A DNA stretch of 64,000 nt from CAVRUZ01 sp963724495 (GTDB lineage Bacteria; Actinomycetota; Actinomycetes; Propionibacteriales; DAIQRJ01). The translations under genes and the position numbers were made by a program. Positions 19,044 through 27,754 of the stretch are shown in pieces; the first letter of the stretch is position 1, and each line of letters begins with the position of its first letter. Location of the stretch: assembly GCA_963724495.1 (NCBI GenBank), contig CAVRUZ010000002.1, forward strand, positions 1,240,001-1,304,000, in the 5' to 3' direction. The notes beneath the pieces were generated by a model. That model was given only the letters and a program-made list of their open reading frames with translations. It searched no databases and had not been told where the DNA came from.

Positions 19044-20222
19044 TCAGCCGGTGTTGCGATTGAGCAGGGCGGCCGGCTGGACCGCACCGCTGCCGTAGCG
19101 GTCGGCCGCGGCGTCGGCGGCCGCCTCGACACTGCGCCAGCCGAACTCCGGCTCGAGCAGGTCCAGCTGACGTGGCGTTCCTGCGTCGAGGAGCCCCTCC
19201 ACCCGCACGCCGACCAGACGGATGCGCGCTCGTTCCAGCCCCAGCGACCGGTAAGTGGCGCGGGCTGCCGAGTAGAGGTCCCGGGCGACGTCGGTGTGCT
19301 GATGCAGCGTCCGGGACCGGGTGATGGTGGTGAAGTCGGCGAAGCGGATCTTCACCGTCACCGTGCGCCCGGCGAGGCCGGAGCTTCGCATCCGCCTGGC
19401 GGTCCGTCCGGTGAGGGCCAGCAGCTCGCGCTCGATCACCTCGGGGCTGTCCACGTCGAAGCCGAACGTGTGCTCGGCACCGATCGACCGGTCCGGCACC
19501 ATCGGCGTGACCGGGCGGTGGTCGCGTCCCCAGGCGAGGTCGTACAGCGCACTTCCAGCGGACAGGCCGAGAACCCGCTGCAGTATCAGCCTGCTGGTAT
19601 GGGCGATGTCGCTGATCGTGGCGATGCCGAGGCGGTGCAGTTGCTCGGCGGTCTTCTCCCCCACGCCCCAGATCTCCTCGACGGGGAGCGGGTGCAGGAA
19701 CGACAACGTCTCGTCGGCCGGCACCACCACCACCCCGTCGGGCTTGGCCTGCCGGGACGCGATCTTGGCGACCATCTTGCCGGTGGCGACGCCCACCGAG
19801 CAGGTGATCTGCTGCTCGTCGGCGATGACCGCACGGATGCGCTCGGCGATCGTCGCCGGTGAACCGAGCCGCCGGGTGGCACCGGAGACGTCGAGGAACG
19901 CCTCCTCCATCGACAACGGCTCGACCAGGTGGGTGACCGAGGCGAACACCGCCATCACCGCGTCGGACGCCTTCTCGTAGGCGGTGAAGTCGGGCGCGAC
20001 CATCCGGATCCCGGGACAGAGCCGGCGCGCCCGGCTGCTCGGCATGCCCGAGCGCACACCGTGCCGCCGTGCCGGGTAGTTGGCCGACAGCACCACGCCA
20101 CGGTGGTCGCCGCCGACGGCCATCGGCACCGTGCGCAGCTCGGGGTAGTCGCGCAGCGTCACCATTGCGTAGAAGGCATCCATGTCGATGTGCAGCAGGC
20201 GGCACCCGCTGTCGTCGGTCAT
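19044..20222 (-). CDS. dinB: DNA polymerase IV (DinB), Y-family
   Basis: Error-prone translesion polymerase. 392 residues: catalytic motifs HIDMDAFYA and SMEEAFLDVSG carry the metal-binding acidic residues; TCSVGVATGKMVAKIAS and the helix-hairpin-helix IWGVGEKTAEQLHRLGI follow, then the little-finger domain. The C-terminal QLDLLEPEF segment resembles a beta-clamp-binding motif. It lies 33 bp downstream of the methyltransferase and co-directional with dnaE2, so both mutagenic polymerases of this region may be read in the same direction. No LexA box was seen immediately upstream. Confidence 0.94.
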   Translation of the reverse strand: MTDDSGCRLLHIDMDAFYAMVTLRDYPELRTVPMAVGGDHRGVVLSANYPARRHGVRSGMPSSRARRLCPGIRMVAPDFTAYEKASDAVMAVFASVTHLVEPLSMEEAFLDVSGATRRLGSPATIAERIRAVIADEQQITCSVGVATGKMVAKIASRQAKPDGVVVVPADETLSFLHPLPVEEIWGVGEKTAEQLHRLGIATISDIAHTSRLILQRVLGLSAGSALYDLAWGRDHRPVTPMVPDRSIGAEHTFGFDVDSPEVIERELLALTGRTARRMRSSGLAGRTVTVKIRFADFTTITRSRTLHQHTDVARDLYSAARATYRSLGLERARIRLVGVRVEGLLDAGTPRQLDLLEPEFGWRSVEAAADAAADRYGSGAVQPAALLNRNTG

Positions 20223-20255
20223 CGCGCGCCGCCGGTGTCCGGCCGGCGCGGCGGG

Positions 20256-20990
20256 TCAGACCTTGCGGCCGCGCACGTGCAGGTGGACCGCCAACTCGCG
20301 GAAGGCCGGATGGTTGGCCGACGCGGCCTCCAGCGCGGCCAGGTCGGCGGTCTCGCGCGCACCCGAGACGAGAGCACCGGGGACGAGGTCGGAGAACACC
20401 CGGACGCCGTGCACCGCCTCCGCGACCAGCCCGCACTGGGCGACCAGCTGCTGCAGCTGGTCCATCGTGAACCGGCGCGGGATCGGGTCGGCATCGCCCC
20501 AGCGGCCGTTGGGATCGGCAAGGGCGCGGCGGGCGTCGGCGAGGTGGCCCGACAGCACCCGGGACAGCACCACCGCGTGCCGGTTGGCGGCGAGCAGGCT
20601 GAGCAACCCGCCGGTGCGCAACACGACCGCGATCCCGACGAGCGACTGGATCGGGTCGTCGACCATCTCCAGCACGTTGTGGCACAAGGCCAGGTCGATA
20701 CTGCCGGGTTCGAGCAGGTCGGGCAGGTCGACCGCGTCGCCCTGCAGCGCGGTGATGCGCTCGGACACCCCCGCCTCGGCAGCACGGCGTTCCAGCGCGG
20801 CCAGCGAGTCGAGCGTCGGGTCGACGACCGTGACCCGGTGACCGGCCTGCGCGAGCGGGACCGCGAGGTGACCGGTGCCGCCGCCGGCGTCGAGGACGGC
20901 AAGCTCGCTGGTACCGACCACCGCCACCCGGGCGGCGACGAGGTCGCGCACGAGGTGGCCGAGGCCGCCATCGCCGACGAGATCAGCCAC
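20256..20990 (-). CDS. Class I SAM-dependent methyltransferase
   Basis: 244 residues with the SAM-binding motif VLDAGGGTGHLAVPLA at about 39-54, VTVVDPTLDSL, QGDAVDLPDL and LALCHNVLEMVDDP. Resembles SmtA/UbiE-type enzymes. The open frame extends upstream into the dnaE2 3' end, but GTG 20990 follows GGAGGGAGGCGATC, a very strong ribosome-binding site, and is taken as the start. Substrate unknown. It sits between dnaE2 and dinB, co-directional with both, so it may be co-expressed with the damage response. Confidence 0.85.
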   Translation of the reverse strand: MADLVGDGGLGHLVRDLVAARVAVVGTSELAVLDAGGGTGHLAVPLAQAGHRVTVVDPTLDSLAALERRAAEAGVSERITALQGDAVDLPDLLEPGSIDLALCHNVLEMVDDPIQSLVGIAVVLRTGGLLSLLAANRHAVVLSRVLSGHLADARRALADPNGRWGDADPIPRRFTMDQLQQLVAQCGLVAEAVHGVRVFSDLVPGALVSGARETADLAALEAASANHPAFRELAVHLHVRGRKV

Positions 20991-21011
20991 GATCGCCTCC
21001 CTCCGGTGCCA

Positions 21012-21047
21012 GTGCAGCCCGTGCAGCCCTTGAAGACAGTGCAGCCT
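21012..21047 (-). repeat. Three GTGCAGCC direct repeats in the methyltransferase leader
   Basis: GTGCAGCCC at 21012 and 21021, and GTGCAGCCT at 21039. Two copies abut and the third is two 9-bp units further on, so all lie on a 9-bp grid, between the dnaE2 stop and the ribosome-binding site of the methyltransferase. Could be a protein-binding site or a leader hairpin partner; no known motif recognised. Confidence 0.5.
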
Positions 21048-21060
21048 AGTGAACCCGGCA

Positions 21061-24000
21061 TCAGTGCCCCGAGCTGCCAGGACTGGAGTGCCAGAGCTTG
21101 CGGGGCGGTGCCTTGGTGCTCTCCCCCGGCGGCTTGACGTCGGCGTACGGCGACTGGCGGAATCCGCTCGGGTGCACCAGCACCCGGCGGCGGCCCATCC
21201 CGCCCGCGGTGCCTGCCCCATCACTTCCAGCAGCACGAGCACACTGCCGGCGCCGCTCGGCAGACCTCGTCCGGGTGCCGGCGACGAGTCGATGAGGTCG
21301 AGCACCGCGTCGGTGCCGGCTGCGGTCCACAGCTGCAGCAGCTCCGACAGCTCCCACGCCCCGGTCGCCCGAAGCGACACCCCGTTCGGGCCGGTTCGGC
21401 GCAGTTCGCCGCGCACCACCAGCAGCCACGACGAGAACACCGTCGCCGCATACGGACCCTGCACGTCTTCGAAGAAGGTGGCGTCGACCGGACCGGTCGC
21501 GTCGTCGAGGGTGAGGAACACCACCCGCCGGCCGGTCCGGATCGGCGGGGTCTGGGTTGCCACCTTCACCCCTGCGACCAGCAGCTCGCTGCGGCTCCGC
21601 CGCTTTCTCAGGTCGACCGACCGGGTGATGCCGATCGCCTGGAGCATCGGCGCGTAGAAGTCGAGCACGTGCCGGCTGACGTCCATGCCGAGGATGTCGA
21701 GCTCGGCGCGCACCCGCTCGGTGTCGCTGAGTTCCGGCAGCCCCGGCAATCGGACGACAGCTCCCCGGCCCGATCCGTCGTCCGGGGGTCAAACTCCCCT
21801 TCACTTGGGAAATCGAGGGCGAGCTGCATCGGCGGGTCGGCTTCCACCGGCGCGGCGGTGCGAGCCTGGGCAGCGGCCAGCGCGCGGACCCCCAGCGGAA
21901 GTGCCGGGTCGTCGACGGCGGTCGCCGCACCCACGGCTGCTGACGCGACTGTCCTTCCTTGTATTGCTGCGAACCGCTGTGCTTCGGGGAACCGATGTGC
22001 ATCTGAAATCTCTATCCGCTGAGAACGCTGTGCTGCTGGAGAAAGCTGTGCCGCTGGGACCGCTGGACCCGCCGCCCGCGGGCGAAACGATCGGCGACCC
22101 GTCCGGCCCGGTCGAGCTCGGTGACCTGCAGCAGCAGGTCGCGTCGGCTGATGCCGCCGCGACGGCGGATCCGGCTGCCCGGTCCACCGATGCGGTACAG
22201 CGCGTCGAAGGCACCGGCCAGCACCAGCCGCTCCGCCACCGGTCGGGACACCCGGGCCCGGTGCCAGAAGTCAGGCAGCGAATGGAACGGCCTGCCGGTG
22301 AGGACGCGCGCGATCTCGGCCTCGTTGATGCCCTTCACCTCTGCCAGCGCCATCCGGATCCCGAAGCCGCGGCCGTCAGGCACCGGAGCCGGACCACTGC
22401 GATCGGCGTCGACCTGCTCAACCCGGTACACCGCGTCGGAGGCGTTGACGTCGAGTCCCAGCACGGTGATGCCGCACTGCCGGGCGTCGTCGAGGATCAG
22501 CCGCTTGGGGTACATGCCGGGGTCGTGCGTGAGCACTCCGGCGAGGAAGTGGGCCGGATAGTGGGTCTTCAACCAGGCCGACTGATACGTGGGGAGCGCG
22601 AAAGCGGCGGCATGCGCCTTGCAGAAGCCGAACGACGCGAACGCCTCCAGCAACGCCCACACCTGATCGACGACAGCAGGCTGATAACCACGTTCCAATG
22701 CCCTTGGATAGAACCAGATTCTCGTCTCCTGCTGCCCGACGCGATCACCCAGCGCACGCCGGTACTCGTCGGCCTCTGCCAGGGTGCACCCGGCGAAGGT
22801 GGCGATGATCTGCAACACCTGTTCGTGGAAGACCACCACCCCGCCCGTCTCGGCGAGGTAAGGCTCGAGGTCGGGATGCAGGTACTGCGGCACCTCCCAG
22901 CCCTGTCTGGCGCGCAGGAACGGGTTGACCATGTCGCTCTTCACCGGTCCGGGACGAAACAGCGAGATGTCGATGACGATGTCGGCGAAGCTCTCCGGGC
23001 CGAACTTGCCCACGAGTTCGCGCTGGCCCGGCGACTCGATCTGGAAACAGCCCAGCGTGTGCGCCTTGCCGATCAGCCGGTAGGTCTCGTTGTCGTCGAA
23101 CGGGACCTGCGCGCGGTCGTCGATGTCGATCCGGACCCCCTCGATGCGCTCGACCTCGTCGACCGCGTGGGCCATGGCCGACTGCATGCGAATACCGAGG
23201 ACGTCCAGCTTGAGCAGGCCGATGTCCTCGACGTCGTCCTTGTCGAACTGGCTCATCGGGTAGCCGGCGAAGCTGGCCTCCACCGGTGTGCGGTCGAGCA
23301 GGGTGGCATCGGACAACAGCACCCCGCAGGGATGTAGCGCCACGTGCCGGGGCAGGCCGTCGAGCTTCTCCACCAGGTCGAACATCAACCCGAGCCGCTC
23401 GCCGGAGATCCCGGCGGTGCGCAGTTCGGGCAGTTCGGCCATCGCGTTGCGGGCATCGCGTGCCCGGATGTGCGGGAACGCCTTCGCGATCGTGTCGATC
23501 TCTCCCGGCGGCATACCCAGGGCAGCGCCGACGTCGCGGATCGCGTGCCTGACCTTGTAGGTGTCGAGCATGGCCACGCAGGCCACCCGGTCGGCGGAGT
23601 AGCGGTCGAAGATCGCGTCGTACACCTCGAGCCGACGGGCGGACTCGACATCGATATCGATGTCGGGCAGCGCCTGGCGGAGCGGCGACAGGAACCGTTC
23701 CATCAGCAGCCCGTTGGCGATCGGATCGACACCGGAGACGCCGAGCGCGTAGTTGACCAGGCTGCCGGCACCCGATCCGCGAGCGGCACAGCGCACGCCC
23801 ATCTCCGCGATGACGTCACAGACATCAGCCACCGTGAGGAAGTAGGAAGCGAAACCCAGCGTGGCGATGACCGCGAGCTCTTCGTCGAGCCGCTGCCGGC
23901 CGGGCTGGTCCAACCAGCCGCTGCCGTAGCGCCGGGTCATCCCCGCCTCGCAGCGTTCCCGCAGCGTCGCGTCGGCCCGGTGCCGCATCGCGGTGGCGGC

Positions 24001-25026
24001 GGCGTCGCCGCCGGTCGCGAGGTTGATGCCGCCGCGCGTTCCGGTGTAGCCGTTGCCGGTGACGACCTCGAGTTCGGGGAAGTGCACCTCCCCCAGGCCG
24101 AGGTCGGCTCTCGGGTCGAGCGCACACCGGTCGGCGAGCGTGCGGGTCGAGGTGGTGAGCCGGAGCGCCGCCACCTCGCTCTGCCCGGCCATCCGGGCGA
24201 TCTCCGACGCGACCTCCGACATCTCCTTGCCAGACTTCAGCCTCGCCTCGGTGTTGCGGCCGGCGACGTGCCGCGCGGACAGCGCGACAAGTTGCCGGCT
24301 GGCGTCGAGCACGTCGGCGGTGCGGGCGTCGACCGGGTCGAGGTAGCGAACCGCGTTGGTGAGCACGGGCGGCACGCCCAGATCGGTCGCCAGCCCGAAC
24401 ATCCGCGCGGCGTGCACGGTGGACATCGGGCCATGGCCCTCGAGGCGGTGCGACACAAGTTCCAGCCGCAGCGCCTCGCCGAGCAGGTGCCGCCAGTTCT
24501 CGACCAGCCTGGCCGCCTGGTCGTACCGCCGTCGCGCTATCGCGTCACCGACGTGTGACCGCGGGCCGAGAAGCACCAGGAGCCGGTTTCCGCCGGCGGC
24601 GTGTTCGGCCAGCAACTCCGGAGTGGCGACCGGCTGCCCCCGCTCGCCGCGCAGATGAGTTGCGGACACCAGTCGGCACAGCGCCGACCAACCTGACTTT
24701 CCGCTTGCCAGCAAGGTGATCCGCTGATGCGACTCAGCTCGGCTCGCACCGCCCCGGGCCGGTGTGCGCCGCCGTGCACCCGGAACCTGCGTGGTCGGCG
24801 GGTCGGGAACCGCCACCGACAACTCCGTCCCGAGCACCGGCCGGACACCTGCCGCGAGGCAGGCCTTGGCGAAGCGCACCGCGCCGTAGCACCCGTCGCG
24901 GTCGGTGAGCCCGAGGGTGTCCATCTCCAGCTCGGCGGCCCGTGCGACCAGGTCGGCCGGATGGGTGGTGCCGTACCGGAGTGAGTACCCCGACGCCACG
25001 TGCAGGTGGACGAACGGATCGGACAT
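21061..25026 (-). CDS. dnaE2: Error-prone DNA polymerase III alpha subunit DnaE2 (ImuC), with three apparent frameshifts near its 3' end
   Basis: Mutagenic C-family polymerase for lesion bypass. From ATG 25026 the PHP domain (FVHLHVASGYSLRYG), the catalytic PDIDIDVES and the HPCGVLLSD region are intact for 1,004 codons. An in-frame TAG at 22012 follows. Three one-base losses restore the rest: near 22070-22085, near 21758 (gives ELVVRLPGLPELSD) and near 21200 (joins GQAPRAG to GRRRVLVHPSGFRQSPYADV). The end RKLWHSSPGSSGH is the DnaE2 hallmark. The span is divisible by three, as three losses require. About 1,320 residues is long for DnaE2, with a linker of about 100 residues. Sequencing error or recent inactivation are both possible. 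Confidence 0.88.
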
Positions 25027-25075
25027 GCCTGCCCATCCCCAACAGATCGAACCTGCGGCTTCCCCTCCACAGGTA

Positions 25076-25091
25076 TCGAACATGTGTTCGA
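25076..25091 (-). promoter_or_regulatory. LexA (SOS) box upstream of dnaE2
   Basis: TCGAACATGTGTTCGA: both half-sites TCGAAC and GTTCGA are perfect for the actinobacterial LexA consensus. It lies 50 bp upstream of the dnaE2 start, the expected place for damage-inducible control. Confidence 0.93.
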
Positions 25092-25138
25092 TTCTCTCAC
25101 TGTACGGCCCTGCTCACCGTGGCCGTCAAGGGCGAGAG

Positions 25139-25933
25139 CTACTCGCGGACGTACCCGCGGACGTGGTCGATCACCAGCTCGGGGACGGCATCCGGGTCGT
25201 CGGACTCCGAGGCCCGGTCGGGGAAGTCGAACACCGCGATCATCGCCTGCATCGGATAGCCCGGCGACTGGGCGACGCTGCGGATCGGCCGGCCGTCGAC
25301 GAAGAACGACACGCCGTCGGCGGTCCAGTCCACCGCGTAGTCGTGGAACTCCCCGATGTCGGCCTCGACCTGCACGACTGCGAAGTCGTCGTGGATGCGC
25401 GGATCGCGGAACGGGTGCACACCTGCACCCACCCCCATCGTGGCCGGGCGCTCCGGCGTAGGGCCGGTGAGCGCATCGCCAAACATCTCGGTCACACAGA
25501 TCTCAGCGCACCGATCGGGCTGATCCTCCAAGCCCACCAGCCAGAACGCCACCATGGACCTCGGCGAGACGACCGCGCGAGCACGCATCTCCAGATAACC
25601 GGATGTGGGCGTCCAGCCCCAATGAGTGGGCTGCTCCTCCTGCACCAACGCACCCGGGATGACGGGCTGCTGGCCGATCGTGCTGCCCACCGGACCGGAG
25701 AAGTTGCCCGACTGAACGCCCGACACCCGCAGCGGAGTTTCATGCACCCCTTCGCACCACAGCCCCTGCTCCGGCGGGATCGACAGGGTCAGGCACGAAT
25801 CCCGCACCGCGTACGTGGCACGCGTGGAATCCCGCGAACTCCACGCCGGCAGGTAGTGCGGCACCCACACCGCGAGGTCGAGGTCGGGACCGTCGAAGTC
25901 GTCAGCGAAGGCGAGCCGGTACCCCGGTGGCAT
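25139..25933 (-). CDS. Glycoside hydrolase family 16-like protein, no signal peptide, altered active site
   Basis: 264 residues of concanavalin-like beta-sandwich: LAFADDFDGPDLDLAVW at the start, SGYLEMRARAVVSPRSMVAFWLVG, then AEICVTEMFGD, then FHDYAVDWTADGVSFFVDGRPI. These are GH16 landmarks in order. The active-site pattern is normally E-[ILV]-D-x-x-E; here it is E144-I-C-V-T-E149, so both glutamates remain but the assisting aspartate is Cys146. No signal peptide is visible, so it is predicted cytoplasmic, odd for a laminarinase-type enzyme. It lies between dnaE2 and the HEPN gene, 15 bp after the latter. Substrate unknown. Confidence 0.82.
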   Translation of the reverse strand: MPPGYRLAFADDFDGPDLDLAVWVPHYLPAWSSRDSTRATYAVRDSCLTLSIPPEQGLWCEGVHETPLRVSGVQSGNFSGPVGSTIGQQPVIPGALVQEEQPTHWGWTPTSGYLEMRARAVVSPRSMVAFWLVGLEDQPDRCAEICVTEMFGDALTGPTPERPATMGVGAGVHPFRDPRIHDDFAVVQVEADIGEFHDYAVDWTADGVSFFVDGRPIRSVAQSPGYPMQAMIAVFDFPDRASESDDPDAVPELVIDHVRGYVRE

Positions 25934-25948
25934 GGCCCCACTCCTGAC

Positions 25949-26392
25949 TCAACTCGCGTCCTGCAGTCCGGAGGTGAGATACCCAGTGGAGCCCAGGAGA
26001 ACCGCGGGTTCGAGATCGAGCCGGCGTGCGGCCTCGGAGAAGAACTGCTCGCTGGCGCGGAGCAGGTCGTCGGCCTCCCGCGCCGTGACCGCGTGTGCAA
26101 GACCCGACTCGGCTGCCGCGCGCTTGCCCGCCCCGGCCGAGAAGTAGGTAGCCCAGTCGGCGAACTCCGGCGCGACCCGGTCGAGCAGGACCCACGCACT
26201 GGTCGGCCGCCCACGGCGCGACGGCTTCGCCAGCGCGGCCAGGAGGGCGGCGGTGACCTGAAGTGCCGCGACGTGCGCTGCGACATAGCGCTCCTCGGGC
26301 AGGCGGCGCGAGGCGGCATCGAACAACGACCTGGCGGCACGATCGAACGCGGCGTACACCGACCCCGGCAACGGGGCCTTCAGTCCAGACAT
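25949..26392 (-). CDS. SAV_6107-family HEPN domain protein
   Basis: 147 residues, mostly alpha-helical and alanine-rich. It carries R35-Y-V-A-A-H40, matching the R-phi-x3-H motif of HEPN ribonucleases. The rest matches the SAV_6107-type HEPN proteins, often found beside mutagenic polymerase genes in actinobacteria. ATG 26392 overlaps the DUF6504 gene by 13 bp. An upstream in-frame start at 26485 would lie inside DUF6504 and is less likely. Possible RNA cleavage or binding during the damage response is inference only. Confidence 0.82.
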   Translation of the reverse strand: MSGLKAPLPGSVYAAFDRAARSLFDAASRRLPEERYVAAHVAALQVTAALLAALAKPSRRGRPTSAWVLLDRVAPEFADWATYFSAGAGKRAAAESGLAHAVTAREADDLLRASEQFFSEAARRLDLEPAVLLGSTGYLTSGLQDAS

Positions 26393-26799
26393 GTCTCCAA
26401 CCTCCACTGACCTGTGACCGTCGAACGGGAGATGTCGAAGACACCGGTCCGGTAGGCACCGCCCCGGCCGGCTTCCACCCGCCACACCTGCAACTCCTCC
26501 ATCGGCGCGGTGCCGACCACCGCGTCGCTCCGGTCGCTCACCACGTCGCCATGGTCACGGACGCCACCGACACGGGCTGCCCAGTCGCCTTCGCTCCCGA
26601 GCACGCGGGCGGCATCCGCGCTTCGCCACCAAGGCGTGGAGGTGATCCAGCTCGACAGCAGCGATCGCACCAGCCACACCCGTCCGCGCCAGAAGAACTG
26701 GGCCGGACCCTCGTCACCGGCGACCAGGCCCGGTCGCACCTCGATGTCCTCGCCGTAGCGCCGCACCGGTCTCCTCCTGTCCAGCGATTGCTCGTGCAT
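26380..26799 (-). CDS. DUF6504 family protein
   Basis: 139 residues. The recognisable core is RRYGEDIEV followed by AQFFWRGRVWLVRSLLSSWITS and a C-terminal WRVEAGRGGAYRTGVFDISR. In other actinobacteria DUF6504 proteins sit next to Y-family polymerase (ImuB) genes. Here no imuB is present; the HEPN gene follows with a 13-bp overlap. Function unknown; the all-beta tryptophan-rich region could bind nucleic acid or another protein. The ribosome-binding site is weak (AGGGA). Confidence 0.82.
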   Translation of the reverse strand: MHEQSLDRRRPVRRYGEDIEVRPGLVAGDEGPAQFFWRGRVWLVRSLLSSWITSTPWWRSADAARVLGSEGDWAARVGGVRDHGDVVSDRSDAVVGTAPMEELQVWRVEAGRGGAYRTGVFDISRSTVTGQWRLETCLD

Positions 26800-27044
26800 G
26801 TGTCCCTGCTTGCACCGGGAAGCCGGTCACCCGGAATCGGGAGGGTCGAGCGACCCGACCCGGGTGACCGGCGGAATCACGAGCGCGACCTCGTGACCCC
26901 GGATACCTCCATGTTCGAGCAGACCACCGACACTCCGGATCCGCCTGATGGCTGCCCTGCCTGGCGGGTCGCTTGCGGTCGATGCGAGGCGGCCTTCCCC
27001 CGTCGCCATGACCGGCTCGTCACCCGAGAACCGCAAGTTGGCTG
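26800..27044. other. Gap between DUF6504 and the second LexA box
   Basis: No supported gene. The best candidate is a minus-strand frame at 26827-27036 (69 codons from a TTG, or shorter from an internal ATG), whose end reads GHEVALVIPPVTRVGSLDPP. It has no ribosome-binding site that stands out and no family match that I recognise. It begins nine bases from the LexA box, so it could be a tiny damage-induced ORF or simply leader sequence. Confidence 0.3.
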
Positions 27045-27060
27045 TCGAACATCTGTTCGA
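27045..27060. promoter_or_regulatory. Second LexA (SOS) box
   Basis: TCGAACATCTGTTCGA, with both half-sites perfect. It continues as TGTTCGAACA (27055-27064), itself a perfect palindrome, so three half-sites overlap. It lies about 245 bp upstream of DUF6504 (minus strand) and 65 bp upstream of DUF4126 (plus strand); either or both could be controlled. Confidence 0.88.
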
Positions 27061-27112
27061 ACACGTCCCAAGACTACGGTCTCGCCGAGCGGGCGTGTCA
27101 AGACCCGCTGAC

Positions 27113-27118
27113 TAGTCT
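27113..27118 (+). promoter_or_regulatory. -10 element (TAGTCT) for a leaderless DUF4126 transcript
   Basis: TAGTCT ends six bases before the GTG start at 27125, and no Shine-Dalgarno sequence is present, the usual layout for leaderless actinobacterial mRNAs. Confidence 0.6.
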
Positions 27119-27124
27119 TTCGGC

Positions 27125-27718
27125 GTGGAGTTCCTGCCGACCGTCTTCGCCACGGGCTGGAGCAGCGGCGTGAACGCCTACCTCTGCGTGCTGGTGCTCG
27201 GTCTGCTCAGCCGCTTCGGTGACGTGGCCGGGATCCCACCGGGGCTCGGTCGCACCGAGGTGCTCGTCATCGCCGGTGCGATGTTCGCGATCGAGGCGGT
27301 CGTGGACAAGATTCCCTACCTGGACTCGGGATGGGACGCGATCTCCACCGTCCTGCGGCCGACGATCGGTGCCGTGCTCGGCCTGCTGATCTCGGCCGAC
27401 GGCTCGAGTGCCCAGCAGGCCCTGATGGCTGTGGTCGGCGGCGGCACCGCGCTCCTGAGCCACCTGACGAAGTCCAGCCTGCGACTGGCGGTGAACTCCT
27501 CGCCCGAACCAGCCAGCAACGTCGCCGCCAGCACCGGCGAGGACCTCGCCGTCGCCGGCATCACCGCACTCGTCGCGTTCCATCCCTGGCTGGCTTTCGC
27601 CATCACGCTCGGGGTCCTGGTGCTGGGGATCGTGCTGGCCGGCGTGCTGTCGCGTTCGATCCGCCGCGGGTACCGGCGATGGCGTGATCACCGTCGCCGG
27701 GCCTTCGCCCCGGTGTGA
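27125..27718 (+). CDS. DUF4126 family membrane protein
   Basis: 197 residues with about five hydrophobic segments, starting FLPTVFATGWSSGVNAYLCV and including VDKIPYLDSGWDAISTVLRPTIGA, the conserved DUF4126 core. The C-terminus is basic (RRGYRRWRDHRRR). The GTG start has no ribosome-binding site but has TAGTCT six bases before it, so a leaderless mRNA is likely. Function unknown. A LexA box lies about 65 bp upstream, but it may serve the opposite strand. Confidence 0.85.
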   Translation: MEFLPTVFATGWSSGVNAYLCVLVLGLLSRFGDVAGIPPGLGRTEVLVIAGAMFAIEAVVDKIPYLDSGWDAISTVLRPTIGAVLGLLISADGSSAQQALMAVVGGGTALLSHLTKSSLRLAVNSSPEPASNVAASTGEDLAVAGITALVAFHPWLAFAITLGVLVLGIVLAGVLSRSIRRGYRRWRDHRRRAFAPV

Positions 27719-27754
27719 TGGCCGAGATCGCCCAGGCACCGGACAGAGTGCGGC

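Noticed and set aside
20991..21749. Fusion of the dnaE2 OB-fold domain to the methyltransferase in one frame
   Set aside because: The join passes through the DnaE2 tail in the wrong frame. A strong ribosome-binding site and GTG at 20990 mark a separate methyltransferase, and the correct DnaE2 tail is in the next frame.
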